Source: Pseudohongiella nitratireducens
GTDB lineage: Bacteria > Pseudomonadota > Gammaproteobacteria > Pseudomonadales > Pseudohongiellaceae
NCBI RefSeq assembly: GCF_001642735.1
Contig: NZ_LWHM01000032.1
Span: forward strand, 1-64,000
Reading direction: 5' to 3'
Length of the DNA stretch: 64,000 nucleotides
In this document: positions 33,156 to 41,114 of the stretch, piece by piece
Layout of the letters: each line of letters opens with the position of its first letter
Numbering within the stretch: the stretch's first letter is position 1
The notes under the pieces: generated by a model
What the model saw: only the letters and a program-made list of their open reading frames with translations
What the model was told of the DNA's origin: nothing
Database searches by the model: none
Program-made: the position numbers and the translations under genes

Positions 33156-34304
33156 ATGTTGTCCAAAGCAAAGCTGTGGTTAAGCCTTGCCGTCGGCACT
33201 CTACTTATGTGGAGCACTGGCGCGCATGCAGCCTGGGAATTGAACATGCCCAGGGGCGTAACCCAAATCAGTCGAGACACCTACGACCTGCATATGACAA
33301 TTTTCTGGTGGATGATTGCCATCGGAGTAGTTGTATTCGGTGTTCTGTTATGGTCTATCATTAATCATCGCAAATCCAAGGGAGCCAAACCGGCCTCTTT
33401 CCACGAAAGCACAAAAGTGGAAATAGTCTGGACACTGATTCCTTTCCTCATTCTGATTGCGATGGCGGTTCCTGCGACCCGCGTTTTGACCGCAGCCTAC
33501 GATGCTTCTGCATCAGATCTGGACATTCAGATTACGGGTTATCAGTGGCGCTGGGAATATAGTTACCTCCCACAAAGCGCAGATGAAGAAGAAGTCTCCT
33601 TCTTCAGCACACTGGCAACCTCCCGTGAAGAAATCAGCAACAGCATGGAAAAAGGTGAAAACTACCTGCTGGAAGTTGATAACCCTCTCGTTATTCCTAC
33701 CGACCGTAAAGTCCGTTTCCTGATGACCTCAGCGGATGTACTGCACGCCTGGTGGGTGCCTGAATTCGCCGTCAAGAAAGACAACGTACCGGGTTTCATC
33801 AACGAATCCTGGGTGATTGTTGAAGAGCCTGGCGTTTACCGCGGCCAATGTGCCGAGCTGTGTGGTATGGACCACGGCTTTATGCCAATTGAAGTTCATG
33901 CTTTGGAACCAGCTGAGTACGATGAGTGGTATGCCGAGCAGCAACAGCTGGCACTTGCCGAGCAAGAGCTGGCAAACGCTGAACTGAGCATGGATGATGC
34001 CATGGCTCAGGGTGAAGAAATTTACACGGCTAGCTGTATTGCCTGCCACCAGGCTGGTGGCGCCGGTATGCCGCCGGTCTTCCCTGCCCTGGCAGGTAGC
34101 GAAAAAGCAACTGGCGATGTCCAGGTCACCATCGACACACTGGTCAATGGGGTTCCGGGCACGGCAATGGCAGCATTTGGCCGCCAATTCAATGCCGTTG
34201 AGCTTGCATCCATTATTACTTATGTCCGAAATGCGTTTGGCAATGAAACAGGTGATCTGGTGCAACCCGCTGATGTCAACGCAATCATTGAAGGGGGACA
34301 GTAA
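33156..34304 (+). CDS. coxB: Cytochrome c oxidase subunit II with C-terminal cytochrome c domain
   Basis: Subunit II accepts electrons at the CuA centre. The 382-residue product has an N-terminal signal segment (about 5-25), two membrane helices (about 48-70 and 90-112) and a periplasmic cupredoxin domain. CuA ligands are H197, C232, C236, H240 and M243 (CAELCGMDHGFM). After a charged, Ala/Glu-rich linker (about 258-285) comes a cytochrome c domain with CIACH (294-298). It is therefore caa3-like in architecture. It is first in coxB-coxA-ctaG-coxC. Confidence 0.96.
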   Translation: MLSKAKLWLSLAVGTLLMWSTGAHAAWELNMPRGVTQISRDTYDLHMTIFWWMIAIGVVVFGVLLWSIINHRKSKGAKPASFHESTKVEIVWTLIPFLILIAMAVPATRVLTAAYDASASDLDIQITGYQWRWEYSYLPQSADEEEVSFFSTLATSREEISNSMEKGENYLLEVDNPLVIPTDRKVRFLMTSADVLHAWWVPEFAVKKDNVPGFINESWVIVEEPGVYRGQCAELCGMDHGFMPIEVHALEPAEYDEWYAEQQQLALAEQELANAELSMDDAMAQGEEIYTASCIACHQAGGAGMPPVFPALAGSEKATGDVQVTIDTLVNGVPGTAMAAFGRQFNAVELASIITYVRNAFGNETGDLVQPADVNAIIEGGQ

Positions 34305-34309
34305 CCGTC

Positions 34310-35917
34310 ATGAGTACGAGCAGCGCTGCACTCGACCATTCACACGATGATCACCATCACGGACCAGCTAAAGGCTTTTCCCGTTGGTTGTTCACGACCA
34401 ACCACAAAGACATCGGTTCGATGTACCTGTGGTTCAGTTTTGCCATGTTCCTGCTGGGCGGTACCTTCGCTCTGGTAATTCGTGCAGAACTATTCCAGCC
34501 AGGCCTGCAGTTTGTAGAGCCTAACTTCTTCAACCAGATGACCACCATGCACGGCTTGGTGATGGTCTTTGGTGCGGTGATGCCAGCCTTTGTCGGTCTG
34601 GCTAACTGGATGATTCCATTGATGATCGGCGCGCCGGATATGGCCCTGCCACGTATGAACAACTGGAGCTTCTGGATTCTGCCATTTGCATTCGCATTGA
34701 TGGTTTCCACTCTGTTCATGGAAGGTGGCGGTCCCAACTTCGGTTGGACATTCTACGCGCCGCTGTCGACAACCTATGCGCCGTCGTCAGTGACTTACTT
34801 TATCTTTGCTGTCCATATCATGGGTGCGTCTTCCATTATGGGTGCGATCAACGTTATCGCAACCATTCTGAACATGCGTGCACCGGGTATGACACTGATG
34901 AAAATGCCACTGTTCGTCTGGACATGGTTGATCACAGCTTACCTGCTGATCGCGGTGATGCCAGTACTGGCAGGCGTGGTTACCATGATGCTGTTCGACA
35001 TCCACTTCGGTACCAGCTTCTTTAATGCTGCTGGTGGTGGTGACCCGGTTCTGTTCCAGCACTTGTTCTGGTTCTTCGGTCACCCGGAAGTTTACATCAT
35101 GATCCTGCCAGCATTTGGTGTGGTTTCTGCGATCATCCCTACATTCGCACGCAAGCGTCTGTTCGGTTATGACTCCATGGTGTATGCAACCGCATCTATC
35201 GCATTCCTGTCGTTCATCGTATGGGCGCACCACATGTTTACCGTTGGTATGCCACTGGCTGGCCAGCTGTTCTTCATGTACGCAACCATGCTGATCGCTG
35301 TACCAACAGGTGTGAAGGTATTTAACTGGGTTGCCACCATGTTCCGCGGTGCGATGACCTTTGAAACGCCAATGCTGTTCGCCATTGCGTTCGTTGTTCT
35401 GTTCACTATTGGTGGCTTCACTGGCGTTATGCTGGCGATGACACCAGTAGACTTCCAGTATCACGATACTTACTTTGTTGTAGCTCACTTCCACTACGTA
35501 CTGGTGCCAGGCGCTGTCTTCTCTTTGATGGCTGCTGCCTACTACTGGCTGCCTAAGTGGACTGGTTACATGTACGACGAAAACCTGGGCAAACTGCACT
35601 TCTGGATGTCCTTTGTTGGCGTCAACCTGCTGTTCTTCCCGCAGCACTTCCTGGGTCTGGCTGGTATGCCTCGCCGTATCCCGGATTACGCGCTGCAGTT
35701 CGCTAACTTCAACTGGATTTCCAGTGTTGGTGCATTCCTGTTCGGCTTCTCGCAGTTGATCCTGCTGGTTGTTGTTATCAAATGTATCCGTGGTGGTAAG
35801 AAAGCGACTGACCAGGTTTGGGAAGGTGCGGAAGGTCTGGAGTGGACGGTTCCATCGCCGGCGCCATACCATACCTTTGAAACGCCTCCTGATCCCAGCC
35901 TGATCAAGGATCAATAA
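34310..35917 (+). CDS. coxA: Cytochrome c oxidase subunit I
   Basis: This is the catalytic subunit with haem a and the haem a3-CuB centre. The 535-residue, 12-helix protein shows the low-spin haem ligand block TTMHGLVMVFGA, the CuB/cross-link motif FFGHPEVYIMILPAFG (Glu of the D-channel and cross-linked Tyr), AHHMFTVG and the haem ligands in VAHFHYVL. It is a standard A1-type oxidase. An N-terminal His-rich stretch (HSHDDHHHG) precedes helix 1. It lies 5 bp after coxB. Confidence 0.97.
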   Translation: MSTSSAALDHSHDDHHHGPAKGFSRWLFTTNHKDIGSMYLWFSFAMFLLGGTFALVIRAELFQPGLQFVEPNFFNQMTTMHGLVMVFGAVMPAFVGLANWMIPLMIGAPDMALPRMNNWSFWILPFAFALMVSTLFMEGGGPNFGWTFYAPLSTTYAPSSVTYFIFAVHIMGASSIMGAINVIATILNMRAPGMTLMKMPLFVWTWLITAYLLIAVMPVLAGVVTMMLFDIHFGTSFFNAAGGGDPVLFQHLFWFFGHPEVYIMILPAFGVVSAIIPTFARKRLFGYDSMVYATASIAFLSFIVWAHHMFTVGMPLAGQLFFMYATMLIAVPTGVKVFNWVATMFRGAMTFETPMLFAIAFVVLFTIGGFTGVMLAMTPVDFQYHDTYFVVAHFHYVLVPGAVFSLMAAAYYWLPKWTGYMYDENLGKLHFWMSFVGVNLLFFPQHFLGLAGMPRRIPDYALQFANFNWISSVGAFLFGFSQLILLVVVIKCIRGGKKATDQVWEGAEGLEWTVPSPAPYHTFETPPDPSLIKDQ

Positions 35918-35971
35918 AAGCGGGTCACCGATACGTTGAAGTAAAGAGATTGGTACCAGAGGAGTAAACAT

Positions 35972-36541
35972 ATGAGTGACAAGTCTGTACAGAATGGCAC
36001 AAAGAAACTGGCTGTTAAGCTGGGGTTTGCAGTCGTGGGGATGTTTGCATTCGGGTTTGCGCTGGTACCGCTCTATGACGTGATCTGTGACATTACCGGC
36101 CTGAACGGTAAAACCGGTGAGCGCGTCGAAGCCGTGCAAGCCGGTATGCTGGTAGACGAGCAACGTGAAGTCACTATCCAGTTCACGACACGACAAAATG
36201 ACGTGGATGGGGTGTTCAAAGCTGAGGTGCCGCAAATGACACTGAAGCCTGGTGAAATGAAATTAACCAGTTACAGAGTCAGCAACCCCAGTGATGAAGT
36301 TCGTGTTGTTCAGGCAATCCCCAGTGTTGCTCCCAATGCGGCAGCACTGCACTTGAATAAAGTGGAGTGCTTCTGTTTCCAGGAGCAGATTCTGGAACCA
36401 GGTCAGACAGTTGATATGCCACTGCGTTTCTTTATCGATCCGAAGATACCAGAGCAGATCAGCAAGCTGACCCTGTCTTACACACTGTATGACATAACAG
36501 AAAAACACCAGCAGGCAGCAAACAAAATAGCAAGCCGGTAA
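35972..36541 (+). CDS. ctaG: Cytochrome c oxidase assembly protein CtaG (Cox11)
   Basis: This copper chaperone delivers Cu to CuB of subunit I. The 189-residue product has one N-terminal membrane helix (about 14-35) and a periplasmic immunoglobulin-like domain with the copper-binding CFCF motif (VECFCFQEQ) and the conserved MPLRFFIDP. The length matches the family. It lies between coxA and coxC, its common position. Confidence 0.95.
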   Translation: MSDKSVQNGTKKLAVKLGFAVVGMFAFGFALVPLYDVICDITGLNGKTGERVEAVQAGMLVDEQREVTIQFTTRQNDVDGVFKAEVPQMTLKPGEMKLTSYRVSNPSDEVRVVQAIPSVAPNAAALHLNKVECFCFQEQILEPGQTVDMPLRFFIDPKIPEQISKLTLSYTLYDITEKHQQAANKIASR

Positions 36542-36575
36542 CAAAGAACAGTATTGTTAATTCTGGAGATTAAAA

Positions 36576-37502
36576 ATGGCCAGCGAAAGCTCCCATAGCG
36601 TCTATTATGTACCGGAACAAACCAAGTTTCCGTTTTTCGCGTCGATTGGTTTGTTCTTTATGGTATTCGGTCTTGGCAGTGTCTTAAATGACATTTCTGC
36701 CAGTGAAAGTGCGACTGGATCCACCTGGATTGCACTGGCAGGTTTTACCCTGCTGTCTTTCATCATTTTCCAGTGGTTTGCTACGGTTATCCGTGAAAAT
36801 CACGCCGGCTTAAACAATGAACAGCTGAAGCGCTCATATGTCTGGGGCATGCTTTGGTTCATCTTCTCTGAAGTGATGTTCTTCGCCGCGTTCTTTGGCG
36901 CCCTCTTCTATGTCCGTAATCTGTCTGTGCCATGGCTGGGCGGTGAAGGTGAGAAAGGTGTTGCTGGTGAGTTCCTCTGGCCTGAATTCCAGGCAGCCTG
37001 GCCGCTGATCAACAACCCGGATTCGTCTATTTTCACAAACCCTCATGAGGCGCTGAACGTACACGAATGGAGCTTGAGCTTCTTCGCTGGCTACCTGCCT
37101 TTCTGGAATACGGTTATTCTGATTACATCGTCAGTGACGTTGCACTACGCACACCATGCGCTGAAGCATGAAAACCGTAAACGCCTGATTCAGTGGATGT
37201 TTGTCACTGTGGGTCTGGGTATCATCTTTCTGGGGCTGCAGGCACTGGAATATGTTGAAGCGTATGGTCACTACGGGCTGACGCTGGATTCCGGTATTTA
37301 CGGTTCAACCTTCTTCCTGCTGACCGGTTTCCACGGCTTCCACGTAACACTGGGTACGTTTATCTTGATTGTTATGTTACTGCGTTGTCTGAAAGGTCAT
37401 TTCAAGCCAGATGATCATTTTGGCTTCGAAGCAGCGGCCTGGTACTGGCACTTCGTTGACGTGGTTTGGGTGATGCTGTTCTTCTTCGTTTACTTGCTGT
37501 AA
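36576..37502 (+). CDS. coxC: Cytochrome c oxidase subunit III
   Basis: Subunit III is the membrane subunit that stabilises proton uptake by subunit I. The 308-residue, seven-helix protein contains the conserved FFAAFFGALFY, THYAHHAL-like LHYAHHAL, LTGFHGFHVTLG and the C-terminal AWYWHFVDVVWVMLFFFVYL. A long loop (about 115-160) separates helices 3 and 4, as in Pseudomonas homologues. It is followed by a strong hairpin at 37555-37578. Confidence 0.96.
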   Translation: MASESSHSVYYVPEQTKFPFFASIGLFFMVFGLGSVLNDISASESATGSTWIALAGFTLLSFIIFQWFATVIRENHAGLNNEQLKRSYVWGMLWFIFSEVMFFAAFFGALFYVRNLSVPWLGGEGEKGVAGEFLWPEFQAAWPLINNPDSSIFTNPHEALNVHEWSLSFFAGYLPFWNTVILITSSVTLHYAHHALKHENRKRLIQWMFVTVGLGIIFLGLQALEYVEAYGHYGLTLDSGIYGSTFFLLTGFHGFHVTLGTFILIVMLLRCLKGHFKPDDHFGFEAAAWYWHFVDVVWVMLFFFVYLL

Positions 37503-37554
37503 TTGACGAAAGCAGTGCGCTTGGGGAGATAGTCTGGCTGTCTTCCCTCCCATG

Positions 37555-37578
37555 GACGGCTCGCATTAGCGGGCCGTC
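37555..37578 (+). terminator. Rho-independent terminator after coxC
   Basis: GACGGCTCGC (37555-37564) pairs with GCGGGCCGTC (37569-37578) around an ATTA loop: ten pairs with a single wobble. The sequence TTTGTGT follows. It ends the coxB-coxA-ctaG-coxC unit. Confidence 0.75.
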
Positions 37579-37614
37579 TTTGTGTCAGGGGTAGGTTATA
37601 AGGAAGTTATTTGT

Positions 37615-37824
37615 TCAGGGGTTCCAGGGCGTACTGAGATTAAATTCGCCTGTGTAGAGTCCGTAAGAAACGACTAGTATAAGGATGAAAGCCAGAGTGA
37701 CCCGCGTACCAAGTGCATACATGACCCGCTTGCTTCTGCCACGGTCCTGGTAGAAGAAAATAAAGCCTGCGGCCAGGGTGATCAGAATAGCCACCAGAAG
37801 GATGATTACAATGGTCTGCAACAT
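37615..37824 (-). CDS. Twin-transmembrane DUF2909-type small protein
   Basis: The 69-residue protein has two hydrophobic helices (about 3-25 and 42-60) joined by a short basic loop with FFYQDRGRSKRVMYALGTRV. A DUF2909 gene sits at this exact place, between coxC and surf1 and on the opposite strand, in Pseudomonas. Its function is unknown; the position suggests a link to oxidase biogenesis. The family call rests on size, topology, the RGRSKR-ALG pattern and gene order. Confidence 0.8.
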   Translation of the reverse strand: MLQTIVIILLVAILITLAAGFIFFYQDRGRSKRVMYALGTRVTLAFILILVVSYGLYTGEFNLSTPWNP

Positions 37825-37900
37825 GTTAATTCCGTGTGTTAGTTCGGTAGTTAATTCAAGAATTCAGATATTAATGATACCAGCATAAAAAGGCATTCGC

Positions 37901-38611
37901 TTGTTCCGCTTCGATTGGAAAATGACATTGTTTGTTCTGCTGTTGCTGCCGGTCCTGATCAGGCTCGGCTACTGGCAGTTGGAAAGAGAAGCTGAAAAAC
38001 GTGATCTGCAGCAGTTGTACGAAGAGCGACAGTCTTCAGCACCGTTGCCGATCTCTGGTGTTGACTGGAGTGATAAGGATATTGGCTGGAGCCGAATTCA
38101 GGCGGAAGGCTATTATGAAACAGAATATAATTTTCTGTTAGATAACCGCATACAATCAGGTCAGGTCGGTTATGAGGTATTAACACCATTTCGAACAGAT
38201 TATGGTGTTTTATTGATTAATCGTGGATGGATTGCAGCAGGCCCAAGACGTGAAATACTGCCTTCTATTGAAACACCAGAAGATAAGGCAGTGATTGAAG
38301 CGACAATCTACATACCTGATGGTGAGTTGATGATGTTTGGTGAAGAGACTCTTTCCGGTGAACAGTGGCCAAAGCGCATACAGCAGGTTCACCTGGCAAG
38401 AATGTCGGAAGCCCTCGGAGAGAAACTGATTCCTGCCCGACTGCGGCTCTCAGCAGGATCAGCGGGTGAGTTATCCATAGACTGGCAAACGGTTAATATG
38501 CAGCCAGAAGTGCATCGGGGCTATGCGATTCAATGGTTCCTGATGGCAGCTGCACTGGTAGTGTTATTTGTATTTTTTAGTTTCCGAAGAAAGGAGAAAC
38601 CCAATGAGTGA
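37901..38611 (+). CDS. SURF1-family cytochrome oxidase biogenesis protein
   Basis: SURF1 proteins help insert haem a into subunit I. The 236-residue product has a membrane helix at each end (about 8-25 and 208-228) with a periplasmic domain between. Family features are RLGYWQLEREAEKRDL, LDNRIQSGQVGYEVLTPF, LLINRGWIAAG and the final HRGYAIQWFLMA. The start is TTG 37901, because the conserved FRFDWK before the first helix needs it. The 3' end overlaps the next gene by eight bases. Confidence 0.92.
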   Translation: MFRFDWKMTLFVLLLLPVLIRLGYWQLEREAEKRDLQQLYEERQSSAPLPISGVDWSDKDIGWSRIQAEGYYETEYNFLLDNRIQSGQVGYEVLTPFRTDYGVLLINRGWIAAGPRREILPSIETPEDKAVIEATIYIPDGELMMFGEETLSGEQWPKRIQQVHLARMSEALGEKLIPARLRLSAGSAGELSIDWQTVNMQPEVHRGYAIQWFLMAAALVVLFVFFSFRRKEKPNE

Positions 38612-39257
38612 GACCAGAACCACAAAGATGAAGCTGGCTTTCCTCTTGCTGATTGCTTTCGTTCCGATTACGTTAGCGTCATTCGCGTATCGGGCCGCCA
38701 CTGATGCCGGAATGTTTAGCGGTGAGACAGTGAACAATGGCATCTTGATTAACCCTCCGGTTGATATCAGTGAACTTGCACTTGAAGATGAGCAGAATGA
38801 TGAAGTTTTCCTCACCTTTGATGAACGCATCGCCGATATTCCTGACCCTGATGATTATGAAACAGCACCTTGGCTGATTCTTTATGTGAATAACGGCAGC
38901 TGTGGTGACTCTTGCCGGGAACGGGTGCATTTGCTCAGACAAATGCATGTGACATTGAACAAAAATATGCCACGCGTTAGACGCTATTATGTGCAAAGCA
39001 ACATGAATGCTGTTGATGAAGCATTAGCGACGCATTTTCGAGAAGAGTTCCCAAGCATGGGAATCGTCCAGGGCGAAGCCGATAAAATAGCAGCAGCGTT
39101 AGCTCCCAGACAGATCAACCTCGACCCAGACGTTCAGGATATTGTTTTCTTTGTGGATCCTGTTGGTAACGTCATGATGTACTACACAGATGAACATGAA
39201 GTTGCTGACATCAAGGAAGACCTTGTTCGTTTGCTGCGTCTATCCAGCCTGGGTTAA
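38604..39257 (+). CDS. Membrane-anchored thioredoxin-fold protein of the cox assembly locus
   Basis: The start is ATG 38604, preceded by AAGGAG; it overlaps surf1. The 217-residue product has one N-terminal membrane helix (about 9-28), then a periplasmic domain with CGDSC (C100-x3-C104). This has the spacing of Sco-type copper/thiol sites but lacks an obvious Sco histidine in the usual context. A gene of this kind follows surf1 in Pseudomonas and precedes ctaA there. A role in CuA maturation or thiol redox is inferred from the motif and neighbours. Confidence 0.8.
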   Translation: MSETRTTKMKLAFLLLIAFVPITLASFAYRAATDAGMFSGETVNNGILINPPVDISELALEDEQNDEVFLTFDERIADIPDPDDYETAPWLILYVNNGSCGDSCRERVHLLRQMHVTLNKNMPRVRRYYVQSNMNAVDEALATHFREEFPSMGIVQGEADKIAAALAPRQINLDPDVQDIVFFVDPVGNVMMYYTDEHEVADIKEDLVRLLRLSSLG

Positions 39258-39291
39258 GTTCAACAGCGATAACACCTGACAGAACAGATAC

Positions 39292-39325
39292 AAAAAGGGG
39301 CTGCCAACTGGCAGCCCCTTTTTTA
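39292..39325. terminator. Strong bidirectional terminator between the two convergent cox blocks
   Basis: AAAAAGGGGCTGCC (39292-39305) and GGCAGCCCCTTTTTT (from 39310) form a long GC-rich stem around a four-base loop. There is an A-run before it and a T-run after it, so it can stop transcription from both sides. It separates the assembly-factor genes (plus strand) from the second oxidase operon (minus strand). Confidence 0.9.
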
Positions 39326-39338
39326 TACGCTTGTAATG

Positions 39339-39692
39339 TCAGTGATGCACAACATGCTCGGGTTCCTGGTTAGCATCCTGACCAAAATATTCAACCCGGG
39401 CGCTTTCGGTATAATTACCCTCAACCGCCATGAAGAATATTAATAAAAGCAGAACAGAGGGAGGGCCGAGGATAGTGAGTGCCAGAGCCATGCGCTCCCA
39501 TTTAACATGCATAAAAATTGCCATGATGAAGCCTGCTTTCAACGCCATGAACAACAGAACAAGTGTCCAGCGCAGCGAGCCTTGCACATGAAGGTAGTCC
39601 ACCATGTAACTGAACAGGCTTAGAACAAATAAAAGAACCCAGATCTTCAGATATATCCCCAGAGGGTGCTGTTGTCCTTCTGCTGATGCCAT
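39339..39692 (-). CDS. Cytochrome c oxidase subunit IV (second oxidase)
   Basis: This small 117-residue protein has three membrane helices (about 12-30, 38-58 and 68-92) and the subunit IV pattern FMALKAGFIMAIFMHVKWER. Subunit IV of bacterial haem-copper oxidases is an accessory helix bundle. It is the last gene of the five-gene leftward operon, 13 bp from the shared terminator. Confidence 0.87.
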   Translation of the reverse strand: MASAEGQQHPLGIYLKIWVLLFVLSLFSYMVDYLHVQGSLRWTLVLLFMALKAGFIMAIFMHVKWERMALALTILGPPSVLLLLIFFMAVEGNYTESARVEYFGQDANQEPEHVVHH

Positions 39693-39740
39693 CGTTAAAT
39701 CTCCAAACTGAAATAGGAAGTAATCAGAAAACTGTTTGCG

Positions 39741-40427
39741 CTATAGCAAATAGAAAAATGCAAAAATAAAGACCCAAACCAGGTCAACAAAGTGCCAATA
39801 GAGACCGGTGATTTCGACAATCTCGAAGCCCTTCTTATCGTAGTGACCTTTGGAAACCTTTCGGGCGATGATCAAAAGATAGATGACACCCCCGGTAACG
39901 TGCAGACCGTGAAAACCAGTGACCATAAAAAACACAGAGCCGAATTGAGGTGCACCCCAGGGGTTACCCCAGGGCCGGACCCCTTCACTGATCAACTTGG
40001 TCCACTCGAAGGCCTGCATGCAAACAAAAGAAGCACCTAATGCCGCTGTAGCCAGCATCAGCATGACAGTTTTCTTTTTGTCTTTGCGGTACCCGTAATT
40101 AACAGCCAGTGCCATCGTGCCGCTACTGGTAATCAGGATAAACGTCATTATCGCGATGAGGACCAACGGAATGGGATCACTGCCGAAAATTGATAATGCA
40201 AAAACTTCAGTCGCTAATGGCCATGGCTCAGTTGTGGTAATCCTGACCGTCATATAACCGACGAGAAAGCAGGAAAAGATGAAGGTGTCACTGACGAGGA
40301 AAATCCACATCATGGCCTTACCCCAGGGGACCTGATAGGTCTGCTTGTCTGCAGACCAGTCCTGGATGAAACCAGTCACACCCTTGGCGGTTGGGCTACT
40401 ACTCGATAGCGATTCATTGTGACTCAT
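39741..40427 (-). CDS. Cytochrome c oxidase subunit III (second oxidase)
   Basis: The product is 228 residues from ATG 40427 (MSHNESLSS). It contains WGKAMMWIFLVSDTFIFSCF, TGFHGLHVTGGVIYL and the C-terminal LYWHFVDLVWVFIFAFFYLL, all subunit III hallmarks. It has about five helices, shorter than coxC at 36576. It lies downstream of another subunit III-like gene (40488-41114), so the operon holds two such proteins. Confidence 0.9.
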   Translation of the reverse strand: MSHNESLSSSSPTAKGVTGFIQDWSADKQTYQVPWGKAMMWIFLVSDTFIFSCFLVGYMTVRITTTEPWPLATEVFALSIFGSDPIPLVLIAIMTFILITSSGTMALAVNYGYRKDKKKTVMLMLATAALGASFVCMQAFEWTKLISEGVRPWGNPWGAPQFGSVFFMVTGFHGLHVTGGVIYLLIIARKVSKGHYDKKGFEIVEITGLYWHFVDLVWVFIFAFFYLL

Positions 40428-40487
40428 GTGTCTGTCCTTATTATTCAAAAACTGCCATCAGTCGGTCAATTTCAATAATGCTGGGAA

Positions 40488-41114
40488 TCAGTTGGTTGCG
40501 ACCAGATAAAAAAGGGCGAACCAGACAATCAGCAGAAAGTGCCAATACCAGGCGCAGAGCTCGATACTCTTGCTTATGTCATGTGAAGCGTCTTTCCTGA
40601 CCTGGCGAAGCAGGGCGCGACTCCAGACCCATAAGCCGCCCACCAGGTGTAATATGTGCACGCCTGTTAAAACATAGAAAAAAGAATTAGCGGGATTGCT
40701 TTGAAGAATATAACCCTGAGATGTTAACTGTTGCCATACAGTGAACTGACCAATGATGAACCCAAGCGTCAAGACGCCGCCAACTAAAAACCACGGGCTT
40801 TTACTCTTGTCTCCATGACCCTGCTTTCGCGAAGATACAACAGCGACTTGCATGGCGACACTGGCTGCGACCAGGGCGCCAGTATTCACCCAAAGCATGC
40901 TGGGTAGCGCGATAGGCAACCAGTCACCGCCACCAAACCACATACGAATGAAATACGACACGCAAAGCAGTGAGAACAGCACAGATGCAACAATGACAAA
41001 AACAACAAGTGCCAGTTTTTCATTGGAAACATTGAACGTAGGTTTTGGATCTATGCCATCAGGTAGTCCAACAGTGTTCCAGGGCTTGCGGGTTACATCC
41101 TGATATAGGCTCAC
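40488..41114 (-). CDS. Second subunit III-like protein of the second oxidase
   Basis: The 208-residue, five-helix protein is related to subunit III by FYVLTGVHILHLVGGLWVWS and CAWYWHFLLIVWFALFYLVA, but is more divergent than its neighbour. Its start overlaps the subunit I stop by four bases, so it is translationally coupled to it. Paired subunit III-type genes are also reported for alternative oxidase clusters such as coxMNOP of Bradyrhizobium (from memory). The two may form a split or heterodimeric subunit III; that is inference. Confidence 0.85.
   Translation of the reverse strand: MSLYQDVTRKPWNTVGLPDGIDPKPTFNVSNEKLALVVFVIVASVLFSLLCVSYFIRMWFGGGDWLPIALPSMLWVNTGALVAASVAMQVAVVSSRKQGHGDKSKSPWFLVGGVLTLGFIIGQFTVWQQLTSQGYILQSNPANSFFYVLTGVHILHLVGGLWVWSRALLRQVRKDASHDISKSIELCAWYWHFLLIVWFALFYLVATN

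Noticed and set aside
34787-36235. Long open frame (482 codons) on the minus strand through coxA and ctaG
   Set aside because: It is antisense to two well-conserved genes and its product is rich in His, Gln and Cys with no recognisable domain. It is a by-product of codon bias in coxA.
38604-39257. Calling the thioredoxin-fold gene after surf1 a second Sco protein
   Set aside because: It has a CxxxC but no clear copper-binding histidine in the usual place; the true Sco gene is at 46477-47142.
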